DNA from: Candidatus Nitrosocaldaceae archaeon
Lineage (GTDB): Archaea; Thermoproteota; Nitrososphaeria; Nitrososphaerales; Nitrosocaldaceae
Assembly: GCA_026002835.1 (NCBI GenBank)
Contig: BPGC01000009.1
Span: 13,218-77,217 of the forward strand
Direction of reading: 5' to 3'
DNA length: 64,000 bases
In this document: positions 1 to 8,408 of the stretch, in pieces
Layout: every line of letters begins with the position of its first letter
Numbering within the stretch: the first letter of the stretch is position 1
Notes under the pieces: generated by a model
What the model was told of the DNA's origin: nothing
Database searches by the model: none
Seen by the model: only the letters and a program-made list of their open reading frames with translations
Made by a program: the position numbers and the translations under genes

Positions 1-636
1 AACATATTATCTTTTGATCTAGATGGTACTTTATTTCCTAATAGTATTGATGATAGATTATGGTTTGAATTAATACCAGAAGAATTAGCAAAGGCTAAAG
101 ATATTAGTATACACAAGGCTAAAGAATATGCAACTAGAGAATACAATATCATTGGACCAAACGATCCTAGATGGTATATACCAGAATACTGGCTTGATAG
201 ATTTGGCTTAGATATAGATATCAAGTATTTATTAGATAAAATGGAATATTCAGATTATATTTATGATGATGTGATATATCTAAAAGAGTTAAGTAATAAA
301 TTCGATATTATTATCGCTAGCAATAACGCTAGATCTATGCTTGATAAGAAGGTTAGAGCAATCAATAGGTTAGGTATTAATATAAAAGCAAGTTACTCTG
401 TAGTATCTGATCTAAACCTAACAGGCAAGAATACAAAGTTTTACAAGTATATATGTAACAGTTTAGGAGTAAAAGCAGATGAAGTTATGCATATAGGAGA
501 TAATATAGTATACGATCTATTACATGCAAGGGCATCGGGGTTATTAAGTATATTAATAGATAGAGATAATTTGATGAAGCATATAGATGTTATACATTCT
601 CTATATGAATTAGGAGAGATTACTCAATTATTATAA
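1..636 (+). CDS. HAD-family hydrolase, 5' end outside window
   Basis: The frame is open from base 1, so the true start lies upstream. The first visible residues contain DLDGT, the HAD motif I (nucleophile Asp and acid/base Asp). Near residues 105-110 is IIIASNNA (motif II-like S/N), then a Lys region, and near residue 165 HIGDNIVYD (motif III/IV acidic pair). The cap region follows motif I, as in phosphoglycolate phosphatase or haloacid dehalogenase-like enzymes. The role is probably soluble phosphomonoester hydrolysis; the substrate cannot be told. The last 17 bases overlap the convergent cupredoxin gene. Confidence 0.8.
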   Translation, partial: NILSFDLDGTLFPNSIDDRLWFELIPEELAKAKDISIHKAKEYATREYNIIGPNDPRWYIPEYWLDRFGLDIDIKYLLDKMEYSDYIYDDVIYLKELSNKFDIIIASNNARSMLDKKVRAINRLGINIKASYSVVSDLNLTGKNTKFYKYICNSLGVKADEVMHIGDNIVYDLLHARASGLLSILIDRDNLMKHIDVIHSLYELGEITQLL

Positions 637-1438
637 CGCCTTTCATACCATCTTCAAGATGTATAGAACAACGATATTCAAATATACCTCTCTTATCAAA
701 TGTATATCTCCATTTACTTTTATAATCCATAAATTTACTATCTATGAATATCTCCTCACCATCTTCAGTTTTATAAACACCTAACACATTATGAGGCAGA
801 TACGATACATTAAGCCATTCTATTGTAGTACCTTTTTCAATAATAACTGATTTTGGAAGATATACATTTACATCCATATATACAAGATTAGGTTTTATGT
901 TATTCTCTATTACTCTTTCTTTCTGACTTGTATCTATTATTTTCCTAGCATTTAGATCAACTATTATTGTCCAGATCTTCTGGTGTGCAGTTATACTTTT
1001 ACCAATTAGCATATCAAACCTTTCTGGCTTTGTTAAAATTCCATTCTCTTCTTCCCAATTTACTGTTATTATAACCTCGCCTATTCCGTTATGCAACTCG
1101 TTATTACTAGCATCAATCATAACTACTGGTTGTATACCAGATATCGTTATCTCTAATCCTTTATATGTATCAATGATATCTCTAATCCTTTGATCCTCTA
1201 CTGCTATGTATACTGCCTCCTCTGCTACATCATTTATAGCATAGCTGAATACATTATCATCAAACAATGTATGCTTAATGATTCTCATATCTTGTTTTAT
1301 AGTCATATTAGCCAAAGGGTTGAAATCTTTTGCTCTATGCTCAGGGAGTGATTCCGTAGCTATCAACACACTACCTATTATCAATATAATTGCTATTATT
1401 GATGATAAGATAATTATATCATTCTTCTTCACGATCAT
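620..1438 (-). CDS. membrane-anchored cupredoxin (type 1 copper protein)
   Basis: 272 residues. Residues 8-27 form one hydrophobic N-terminal segment (signal peptide or membrane anchor), so the rest should lie outside the cell. A middle domain of about 150 residues is unrecognised. The C-terminal 75 residues are a plastocyanin/azurin-like domain with all four type 1 copper ligands: His216 in YLPHNV, then Cys257, His260 and Met265 in CSIHLEDGM. Ammonia-oxidizing archaea carry many such blue copper proteins, thought to replace cytochrome c in electron transfer; that role here is inference. The 3' end overlaps the HAD gene by 17 bases. Confidence 0.85.
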   Translation of the reverse strand: MIVKKNDIIILSSIIAIILIIGSVLIATESLPEHRAKDFNPLANMTIKQDMRIIKHTLFDDNVFSYAINDVAEEAVYIAVEDQRIRDIIDTYKGLEITISGIQPVVMIDASNNELHNGIGEVIITVNWEEENGILTKPERFDMLIGKSITAHQKIWTIIVDLNARKIIDTSQKERVIENNIKPNLVYMDVNVYLPKSVIIEKGTTIEWLNVSYLPHNVLGVYKTEDGEEIFIDSKFMDYKSKWRYTFDKRGIFEYRCSIHLEDGMKGVIIIE

Positions 1439-1503
1439 AAGTTATTTACAACTACTTATATCTCTTGAGTAAAGCCTAAATCTTAGATATATCTACTAAT
1501 CTT

Positions 1504-1659
1504 ATGCTCTTCCGTTTGCCAGGATTTGTTACCATACTTATAGCAGGAGTTGCTATATTATTATATGGCACTACATTTGATATGGACATAAACTGGATTA
1601 TGGGCATTGGTACATTATTAATAATAATTGGTATAATGGCTGCTACATTAGTAAAATAA
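1504..1659 (+). CDS. small two-helix membrane protein, unknown
   Basis: A 51-residue frame starting MLFRLPGFVT. It has two hydrophobic stretches (about residues 8-21 and 31-49) separated by a short polar turn with TFDMDIN, and ends in Lys. Composition and size suit a real small integral membrane protein, and it fills an otherwise empty gap between two minus-strand genes. I recognise no family. An overlapping minus-strand frame in the same stretch looks like a shadow. Confidence 0.55.
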   Translation: MLFRLPGFVTILIAGVAILLYGTTFDMDINWIMGIGTLLIIIGIMAATLVK

Positions 1660-1665
1660 AAAAGT

Positions 1666-2028
1666 TTATTGCCTATTTGGCTTAGGACAGCCTTCCATAG
1701 GCCATATATATACATCTTTACCTGGTAATTTCCATAACTCATCTTCATACAGATCTGTGTTATCTATATGGCATCTATAGCATATATTTACTTGAAGATC
1801 GGTATCTGGCTTTCCTATAAGTTTTAGAAACTCTTTTGCATATTCTACTGCTTTCTCATCATACTCTTTTGGAACTTCATTTACATCTGTTTTATCAGTT
1901 GGGATGAATACATCAAAATGTATGCTCCTACCTGCTGCATATGTATTATAAACTACAACATTCTTTGCTTGTCCTTTATAAGGTATTAATGCTTCTTCAG
2001 TCATATTAGTATGATCATTCATAATCAT
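1666..2028 (-). CDS. DUF2024 family protein
   Basis: 120 residues. Visible family hallmarks are an N-terminal VVVYNTYAAGRSIHFDVFIP strand pair, a central helix (EKAVEYAKEFLKLIG), and a C-terminal part with ICYRCH and WPMEGCPK, matching the usual DUF2024 core of about 90 residues. The Cys/His residues (C99-C102-H and EGCP) could bind metal, but this is not established. The start may be Met1 or a few residues further in. It appears to be monocistronic. The function of the family is unknown to me. Confidence 0.7.
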   Translation of the reverse strand: MIMNDHTNMTEEALIPYKGQAKNVVVYNTYAAGRSIHFDVFIPTDKTDVNEVPKEYDEKAVEYAKEFLKLIGKPDTDLQVNICYRCHIDNTDLYEDELWKLPGKDVYIWPMEGCPKPNRQ

Positions 2029-2145
2029 ATTTGTATATTACTCTTACATATTTGCAAAAACTCAGGTATTATAAATCTAAAATTATAAGATTGTCTCTCT
2101 AGTTATCCATTATATACAACCGTGCGCTCATTTATTATTATTTAA

Positions 2146-3510
2146 TTACATAAGATCAATCATATCATAGAATTTTTCTTTGTTGAATAACAATGCATAC
2201 ATTCCTAGTGTTGGTTTCTCTATAATACATAACGGAAGTCCATTCTCTTTCCATATATTTATATGTACATCAGCTATGCTCTTAACGTATTGAGCAGTTT
2301 TAAGTCCATGTTTAGTTATTATTACTAATATATCACCATTATGCCTAACTGCTTTTACATGAGCATTGATAGCTGCTATGAATCTGTCTATATTGTTAGG
2401 ATGTGCCATCTCTCGAAGTCCTACATCATATGTTATAATTGCAGGATTACCAAATTCTTTACATAGAGTATTGTATGTTGATATAAATACATTAGTATTT
2501 TTATCGATATTATGTTCATCGAAAGCTACTACCTTAGGTTTATCCAATAGATCTGTTTTGTTTATAAATGTGAATATAGCAAGTCTCTCTAGTTCTTCAT
2601 CTGTACAGCAAGGCTTTATCCATTGCAAACTATCAGTATACAACTTATCAGGCGAATTTATCACTAACGCAGGTTTCTTATTCTTTAGATTATTAACTAT
2701 AAGAGGCGCTAATAACATATTGATAATATTTGTATCTACACCTAATGTTGATTCTACTAATATTACAATACCTTCTTTAAATCCTATATAATTAAATATA
2801 TTTGTAGTATTGCATGCATATGCTATATTGTTTGGATTAATAGACTGCATAGGTGGTAGCAATATAAACCTTGTATCCAGTAATGTATAAAGCCTAGTAT
2901 TATATTTTATAGGCTGTGTTCTCATCTTATCTATGATCATCTTCCTTATTCTAAATCCATATCTATCCTCTGCAGTTAATGAGATAACAGCATCAGTCAC
3001 ATATGCTAATGTATTTTTCTCTGGTTCTTCACTTATGAATAGCAAAAACCCATCATTAGCATCTGCCATAGTAACCATAGTCTTCTCCATCTTGATCCTT
3101 TCTTCAAATTGAGTTTCTTTTGCTAGTGCATCCCAGCTATCTAATATAATAAATCTATTCTTACTTTCTGTTAATGCATTCATAACATTCTCCATAGTTC
3201 CTTTAGCAGTAGATAATCTCATATCTAACGCTTCGCTTTTATTATTTATTTCTGATGAGGAGAATATGTCATCTTCTTGTATCAATCCTTTAATCCATGG
3301 AAATTGTATTTGTAATCTTGATAAAGATACCCTAGTTGATATATATAATGGCTTGTATCTATCCTTAACTAATCTTAATAATTCTAAAGCTAATGTAGTC
3401 TTTCCTGCTCCTGGTAGACCTCTAATCAACAATGATGTAGGTTTCTTATCAAAGAATGGTAAGAATACATATTCTAACTCTTTGTTATGCCTTTCTTCGA
3501 TTACTTGCAC
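2146..3510 (-). CDS. KaiC/GvpD-like RecA-fold ATPase
   Basis: 454 residues. Walker A is GLPGAGKTT at 31-39, and Walker B is RFIILDSWD near 135-143. The N-terminal half resembles RadA/KaiC-type P-loop ATPases and the gas-vesicle regulator GvpD; the C-terminal half (about 220-454) has no clear motif and no second Walker A. Archaeal RAD55/KaiC-like proteins of this kind are often regulatory. No gas-vesicle genes are nearby, so a buoyancy role is unlikely. The gene is isolated, with 117 bases to DUF2024 that hold nothing I recognise. Confidence 0.65.
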   Translation of the reverse strand: MQVIEERHNKELEYVFLPFFDKKPTSLLIRGLPGAGKTTLALELLRLVKDRYKPLYISTRVSLSRLQIQFPWIKGLIQEDDIFSSSEINNKSEALDMRLSTAKGTMENVMNALTESKNRFIILDSWDALAKETQFEERIKMEKTMVTMADANDGFLLFISEEPEKNTLAYVTDAVISLTAEDRYGFRIRKMIIDKMRTQPIKYNTRLYTLLDTRFILLPPMQSINPNNIAYACNTTNIFNYIGFKEGIVILVESTLGVDTNIINMLLAPLIVNNLKNKKPALVINSPDKLYTDSLQWIKPCCTDEELERLAIFTFINKTDLLDKPKVVAFDEHNIDKNTNVFISTYNTLCKEFGNPAIITYDVGLREMAHPNNIDRFIAAINAHVKAVRHNGDILVIITKHGLKTAQYVKSIADVHINIWKENGLPLCIIEKPTLGMYALLFNKEKFYDMIDLM

Positions 3511-3589
3511 GATCTATTATTATTAGTATACGAATAATAGTATTTGTTAGTATAATTGGTTATTTACTACTATAAATTGTCAACAAAAA

Positions 3590-3844
3590 TTATAAGTATT
3601 TCTTATGAATATAGCACCATTTCCATGATCTGTTAGGTAATTCTATCATTACTGGATGTCCAGTCTCTTCAAAATGTTTAGTAGCATGCCTACCAACACT
3701 TGAATCGCAACAGCCAACATGACCACAGGTTAAGCATAACCTTAATGCCACCCATCTAGTTCCTTCTTTTTGACACTCTTCACATAATTCTGTTCTAGGT
3801 TCTATATTCTCATTAATACATTTAATATGCTCACATCTATCCAT
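3590..3844 (-). CDS. UBP-type zinc-finger protein
   Basis: 84 residues if started at the ATG giving MDRCEHIK; an upstream ATG at 3886 would add a hydrophobic leader that does not fit the family. Cys and His residues are spaced as in the zf-UBP fold: CEHIK, CEECQ, LCLTCGHVGCCD, GRHATKHFEETGHPV and WCYIHKKY. This domain binds ubiquitin C-termini in eukaryotic deubiquitinases. Prokaryotic stand-alone versions exist, but their ligand is unknown. No ubiquitin-like gene is seen in the window, though a JAMM protease lies at 38849. Confidence 0.8.
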   Translation of the reverse strand: MDRCEHIKCINENIEPRTELCEECQKEGTRWVALRLCLTCGHVGCCDSSVGRHATKHFEETGHPVMIELPNRSWKWCYIHKKYL

Positions 3845-3914
3845 AACATAACTAATAACTACTAATATATTAGCATTATATAACATCTATATATCTTATT
3901 AGCATAGATAACAT

Positions 3915-4004
3915 ATGGAAAGAAGATGTCCTATATGTGGTTGTAAGAAACATTATATTATTGGATGTATAACTCATTGGCTACATCATAAAGATGAGGA
4001 TTAG
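3915..4004 (+). CDS. 29-residue zinc-ribbon-like microprotein
   Basis: The frame reads MERRCPICGCKKHYIIGC and then ITHWLHHKDED. The CPIC motif followed by a Cys and several His residues suggests a single bound zinc. It lies between the divergent UBP zinc-finger gene and the methionine operon. It is very short, so it could be a chance frame, but the motif is clean and the ATG is preceded by AT-rich promoter-like sequence. Confidence 0.4.
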   Translation: MERRCPICGCKKHYIIGCITHWLHHKDED

Positions 4005-4034
4005 TTAAATATAAGATATTATAACACTATCTAG

Positions 4035-4775
4035 ATGAAGATATCATATGAGTTAAACCCTCCAAGGATTCTTAATGGTAATTTTGATTATGATAGATTA
4101 AATTATGATCTTAAAAGATTTCATGCTAGAGTTGCACAGATCAAAGATCTTGTAGATAGTATACATTTAACTGATTCTGTACTAGGTGTTCCAAGAGTAT
4201 CTAGCATAACCCTTGCTAGAGATTTTGATATAAAGGTTAGATGTTCATTAAGAGTAAGAGATAGGAACTTTTTAGCATTGCTACAACTTGTTACAGATGC
4301 AATATTTACAAATATTGATGGATTGTTAATAATCAAAGGAGATGAACCAAGAGATAGTTCTATAGATTCTGGCTTGAAACCAAGTAAAATTGTTAAACAA
4401 CTAAATGAACTAGGCTTTAGTAAGAAGATAAAACTATTCTTATCAGTTCCATGTAATCCTAGCAAGGATATTATAGAGAAGAAATTAAGTGCGGAGCCTT
4501 ATGGATTAATAACACAAACCATATCATCTATAGATAATTTAATTATGATTAATGATATTGCAAAGGCTAATGGTGTTAAGGTATTACCATGTATAATGAT
4601 CCCTTCTGAGAAGAATAAGAGATCTGCTGAGATGATTGGATTAGACTGGCGTAATTATATTAATGATCCTTATTCATTTATAAAGCGAGCTTATGATATA
4701 TGTGGTGAGGTACTGATGACATCGCCTATGAGTTTTGATGATGGAGTTAAGGTATTGAGGAGGTTAAAGCAATGA
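4035..4775 (+). CDS. methylenetetrahydrofolate reductase-like protein
   Basis: 246 residues with a MetF-like TIM-barrel pattern: SYELNPPR at the N-terminus (MetF usually has a SFExxPP-type strand), LLIIKGDEPRD near residues 97-107 (MetF 'LRGDxP' strand) and GLITQTISSIDNL near 158-170 (MetF 'ITQxxF' strand). It is shorter than bacterial MetF (about 290). It is the first gene of a three-gene operon with two MetE-like genes, sharing an ATGA with the next, so a role in methyl supply for methionine is likely. The reductant and pterin carrier are not visible. Confidence 0.65.
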   Translation: MKISYELNPPRILNGNFDYDRLNYDLKRFHARVAQIKDLVDSIHLTDSVLGVPRVSSITLARDFDIKVRCSLRVRDRNFLALLQLVTDAIFTNIDGLLIIKGDEPRDSSIDSGLKPSKIVKQLNELGFSKKIKLFLSVPCNPSKDIIEKKLSAEPYGLITQTISSIDNLIMINDIAKANGVKVLPCIMIPSEKNKRSAEMIGLDWRNYINDPYSFIKRAYDICGEVLMTSPMSFDDGVKVLRRLKQ

Positions 4776-5689
4776 AAGCATATGCTTTAGGTATATATCC
4801 AAGATCTCCAAAATTGATAGAGGCAACTAGAGTAAACGATCCAAAATTAGATAACTTATTCAAAACTGAGAAGAGGAAACTAATCAAGTTGCAGATAAAG
4901 AATAACATGACATTAGTAGAAGATCCTATGCTTGATTGGAATGATATCTTCAGACCATTTGTTAATGTAAAAGGTATAGAGTTAGGAGCGTTAAACAGGT
5001 TCTTTGAGACAAACACATTCTATAGAAAGTTGATAATAAATGATGAATTGAAAGGATATGGAAAGATAATTAAGAATAATATATTGCTAGATGAGTTGCC
5101 AGCGAATAAGGCTGTAGTAATGCCAGATCCATATACATTCGCAGAGTTGAATGAGAACCAATATTACAATAGTTATGAAGAATATATATTAGCAATAGCA
5201 AAGATGCTTAATAAGGAAGCACAGACTCTAGCAAATGAAGGAGTAGAGTTTATACAATTAAACGCTCCATCTATAGCATATAATGCTAACAATATAGATG
5301 ATTTTAATATAATAAAAGAGGCAATTGAAAGTGTGAAAAAGAGAGTAAAGAGTAAAATTTATCTGCACTTATACTTTGGTAATATAGAGAAGATATTGGA
5401 TAAGTTATTGGATATAAAGGTAGATGGATTATCAATAGATCTGATAAATAATAGTATAGATGCTATAAAGGAATACAGATTCAAAGGTTTAGGATTAGGA
5501 ATAATAGATGCTACAAATACAAAGTTAGAAGATATCAAGATGGCAAAAGATATAGAAGATAGATTGAATAACATGAACTATAAAGAAGCATATCTCTGCA
5601 CAAATACAGATCTAGAATTTCTGCCGTATGAGTTCGCTATAAAAAAGATATCTAGGCTTGCTGCTATTGCTAAAAAGGTGAAAATATGA
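4772..5689 (+). CDS. MetE-like paralogue lacking zinc ligands
   Basis: 305 residues, alignable by eye with the downstream MetE-like protein: PDPYTFAELNENQYYNSYEEY matches the downstream TGPYTLADWSYNEYYNSKAEF. At the zinc site the family H-x-C is H199-L-Y201, and the NPDCG cysteine position reads TDLEF (Leu281), so both zinc cysteines are absent. It therefore cannot activate homocysteine in the usual way. It may be a non-catalytic subunit comparable to the N-terminal half of full-length MetE, or bind the methyl donor. It overlaps both neighbours by ATGA, so it is probably translated with them. Confidence 0.7.
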   Translation: MKAYALGIYPRSPKLIEATRVNDPKLDNLFKTEKRKLIKLQIKNNMTLVEDPMLDWNDIFRPFVNVKGIELGALNRFFETNTFYRKLIINDELKGYGKIIKNNILLDELPANKAVVMPDPYTFAELNENQYYNSYEEYILAIAKMLNKEAQTLANEGVEFIQLNAPSIAYNANNIDDFNIIKEAIESVKKRVKSKIYLHLYFGNIEKILDKLLDIKVDGLSIDLINNSIDAIKEYRFKGLGLGIIDATNTKLEDIKMAKDIEDRLNNMNYKEAYLCTNTDLEFLPYEFAIKKISRLAAIAKKVKI

Positions 5690-6699
5690 AAGCATTCCAG
5701 ACACAAGAGATAGGAAGTTTAAAAAAGCCTAGATGGCTAATAACTGCATTAAGAGATAAAGAGGTTAGTGCTATAGATAAAGAGAGGGCTAGAGACGATC
5801 TAGCATATCTTAATACTAGAATTCTAGAAGATCTAGGATTGGATATAGTATATGATGGTGAAGCTAGAAGGGTAGAGATGTATGAATATCCAATCAGGCA
5901 TATAGAAGGCTTTGAGTTTGCTGGTTTAGTTAGATCTTGGGATAATAAATATTATAGAAAGGCTAGATGTATAGGAGAAGTAAGGTATAAAGAGAATTAC
6001 CATATAGATGAATTCAAGTTCTTAAAGAGGATAGCAAAGAAGGAATTGAAGATACCAATTACTGGTCCATACACATTAGCAGATTGGTCTTATAATGAAT
6101 ATTATAATAGCAAAGCAGAATTCATAATAGCATTAGCAAGGAATGTAATAAGACCATTGATGAACGATCTTGTAAAACATGGTGCAAAGATAATACAACT
6201 AGATGAACCAGCAGCTACTACACATCCAGCAGAGATGGATATATTTGTAGAAGCTATAAATGAATGTGTTAAAGGCATTGATGCTAAAGTTACAATGCAT
6301 ATATGCTATAGCGGTAATGAATACAGAGCATTAATTCCTTATCTTAACGAGATGAATATAAAACAGTATGCATTAGAGTTTGCTAATAGAGATAAATTAG
6401 AGTTAGGAGTTGATGATAATAGTAGAAGAGGATACCAAGTAATTAAAGAGTTTAAAGATAATGGATTTGAAGGTGAGATAGGATTAGGAGTATTAGATGT
6501 TCATATAGATGAGATTGAACCTCCAGAATTGGTTAGGGATAGACTCCTTTATGTATCAAGGTTCATAGATCCAGAGAAGATATATGCTAATCCAGATTGT
6601 GGATTAAGAACAAGATCTAGAGAAATAGCATTTGAGAAGATAAGGAATATGGTTAAAGGCGCAGATTTGGCAAGGAAAGAGTTAGGTTATAAAGACTGA
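5686..6699 (+). CDS. core methionine synthase (MetE C-terminal type)
   Basis: 337 residues, the size of the catalytic half of cobalamin-independent methionine synthase. Zinc ligands are present: His205 and Cys207 in MHICYSGN, Glu231 in ALEFAN, and Cys305 in NPDCGLRTR. The IIQLDEPA strand binds substrate in the family. Archaeal 'core-MetE' proteins transfer a methyl group to homocysteine, often from a corrinoid rather than from polyglutamyl-methyl-THF; which donor is used here is not shown. It is the last gene of the MTHFR-like/MetE-like/MetE operon. Confidence 0.8.
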   Translation: MKAFQTQEIGSLKKPRWLITALRDKEVSAIDKERARDDLAYLNTRILEDLGLDIVYDGEARRVEMYEYPIRHIEGFEFAGLVRSWDNKYYRKARCIGEVRYKENYHIDEFKFLKRIAKKELKIPITGPYTLADWSYNEYYNSKAEFIIALARNVIRPLMNDLVKHGAKIIQLDEPAATTHPAEMDIFVEAINECVKGIDAKVTMHICYSGNEYRALIPYLNEMNIKQYALEFANRDKLELGVDDNSRRGYQVIKEFKDNGFEGEIGLGVLDVHIDEIEPPELVRDRLLYVSRFIDPEKIYANPDCGLRTRSREIAFEKIRNMVKGADLARKELGYKD

Positions 6700-6744
6700 A
6701 ATCCATATTTTTATTAATGATTATAGAGTTTAATAATATATAAT

Positions 6745-6762
6745 ACAAAAAGTTTAAAGATA
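6745..6762 (+). promoter_or_regulatory. putative TATA box of cysC
   Basis: An A-run followed by GTTTAAAGA is centred about 26 bases before the cysC ATG at 6783. This spacing suits a leaderless archaeal transcript. Judged by eye only. Confidence 0.35.
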
Positions 6763-6782
6763 GCGTTGTTATAAATAATATA

Positions 6783-7334
6783 ATGTTGCAATCAAAGGAG
6801 GAAAAATCAACAGAGAAAGGCTTTGTTATATGGCTTACTGGTTTACCAGGAGCTGGAAAGACAACTATAGCAAAAAATCTAGCACCAAAGTTAGAAGCAT
6901 TAGGATTAAAAGTCGAACTATTTGATGGTGATGAAGTTAGGAAGCAATTAAGTCCAGATCTAGGATTTAGCAAAAAAGATAGAGAGTTACATGCTAGAAG
7001 AGTAGCATATTTAGCAAAGATATTAGCAAAACATGGTATAGTATCTATAGTATCATTAATCTCTCCTTATAGAGAGTTTAGAGAATATGCTAGAGATCTT
7101 ATAAAGGATTTCATAGAAGTATATGTTAAAGCAAGTTTAGATACATGCATAAAGAGAGATCCAAAAGGATTGTATAAGAAAGCATTGAATGGAGAGATAA
7201 AAGATTTAACTGGTTTGCAAGATGTATATGAAGAACCATTAAAGCCTGAGGTTATAGTAAATACTGAAGATGAAGATGTTGAGGAAAGTTGTAATAAGAT
7301 AATAGATAAGTTGAAAGAACTAAGATACCTCTAA
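6783..7334 (+). CDS. cysC: adenylylsulfate kinase
   Basis: 183 residues, normal for APS kinase. Walker A is GLPGAGKTT at 20-28. Family signatures follow: FDGDEVRKQLSPDLGFSKKD, NxRR-like LHARRVAYLA, and SLISPYREFRE. It phosphorylates APS to PAPS in the cytosol using ATP. No sulfate adenylyltransferase or PAPS reductase is in the window, so assimilation or sulfation cannot be chosen from context. The lid-region Asp/Gly-Leu-Tyr motif (DPKGLYKKA) is intact. Confidence 0.92.
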   Translation: MLQSKEEKSTEKGFVIWLTGLPGAGKTTIAKNLAPKLEALGLKVELFDGDEVRKQLSPDLGFSKKDRELHARRVAYLAKILAKHGIVSIVSLISPYREFREYARDLIKDFIEVYVKASLDTCIKRDPKGLYKKALNGEIKDLTGLQDVYEEPLKPEVIVNTEDEDVEESCNKIIDKLKELRYL

Positions 7335-7336
7335 AT

Positions 7337-8335
7337 TTATTTTATCCATCTATCTATGTATCTATTTTTATTTTGTAATACTACAATCCTCGATTCTACA
7401 CTCTCATCCATTATATTATAATCCATCCTTTTCGCAAGTTCTGAAGCAAAAATTCTAACTTCATCCATAAATAGCATATGCTCATGCTCTAACCTATTTC
7501 TAGAGTTTCCTACATGCATGTATGACTTTATCTCTATAAAATGAGGATCCCCTCTTTCCAGTAATTTAGCATACTCATCTACAAGATCTAATGAATCATT
7601 ATAATTTCTAATTAGCGTAATCCTTATTACAGTTCTTGTATTAGCATTCTTTAAAAATTCTAAGCTTTTTAACCATCTATGCCATGCATCCTTATGTCTA
7701 GGTTTATTTATCAGATAGAATAACTTTTCATTAGGAGCATTTGTTGATAAGTATAATTGTGTAGGCAAAGCATCCTCTTCTTGTAATCTATAAAGCATCT
7801 CTGGTTCTTGACCATTAGTTACTAGGAATATAGATCTAGTACTCTTTAAGCTTTTTAGATATCTAATCAATTCTGGCAATCTAGGATACATCGTAGGCTC
7901 ACCAGATAACGATATTGCATAATGAGATGGCACTAATGCTTCTTTCAACTTGTTCTTATCTGCTTTTTTATTACCAAAGTACCCATTCATTAATCTCCTT
8001 CTCTCCTCTAATAAATTATCAATCAAAACCTTTGGTTCATCAACACGCTTTGGGTCTATATCCATAAAGTCGTAAAACTCCATAGGTCTCCAACAATAGA
8101 TGCATCTATTCTCACATACCATGCCCATGGGAGAAAACTCCATGCATCTATGCGTATCTATACCATAAAACTTGCTCTTATAACATTCTCCTTCGTTTGT
8201 AAATGATTTCTTTGTCCAATGGCATAACTCTATAGTTGAATGGTTAAACGTTCCATACTTTGCTTTTCTTAATTGCATCATAACTCTAGGCTTGATCTGT
8301 ATAATATTTGTTGGTTCTTCTCCAGAGCAACTCAT
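7337..8335 (-). CDS. taw1: 4-demethylwyosine synthase (Taw1/TYW1)
   Basis: 332 residues, radical SAM enzyme that builds the tricyclic base at position 37 of tRNA-Phe. The radical SAM cluster motif C74-x3-C78-x2-C81 lies in VCENRCIYCWRP. Three further cysteines, C38, C51 and C64, are spaced 13 and 13 apart as in archaeal TYW1, where they bind the second 4Fe-4S cluster. SLSGEPTMYP is the typical GEPT strand. It lies only two bases from the convergent cysC stop. Confidence 0.93.
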   Translation of the reverse strand: MSCSGEEPTNIIQIKPRVMMQLRKAKYGTFNHSTIELCHWTKKSFTNEGECYKSKFYGIDTHRCMEFSPMGMVCENRCIYCWRPMEFYDFMDIDPKRVDEPKVLIDNLLEERRRLMNGYFGNKKADKNKLKEALVPSHYAISLSGEPTMYPRLPELIRYLKSLKSTRSIFLVTNGQEPEMLYRLQEEDALPTQLYLSTNAPNEKLFYLINKPRHKDAWHRWLKSLEFLKNANTRTVIRITLIRNYNDSLDLVDEYAKLLERGDPHFIEIKSYMHVGNSRNRLEHEHMLFMDEVRIFASELAKRMDYNIMDESVESRIVVLQNKNRYIDRWIK

Positions 8336-8408
8336 GATAAGAATTATTGATATTACATTATTAAATCTTAGTGTATACTATTAATATAAATGAGTCTATT
8401 AAAATGAT

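Noticed and set aside
1476..1748. 90-codon minus-strand frame overlapping DUF2024 and the small membrane protein
   Set aside because: It would overlap the 3' end of DUF2024 in another frame and has no start context; the plus-strand 51-residue frame explains the gap better.
2366..2791. Long plus-strand frame opposite the KaiC-like gene
   Set aside because: It lies wholly antisense to a gene with clear Walker motifs and its translation is Ser/Ile/Leu-rich without a family pattern, as expected for a shadow frame.
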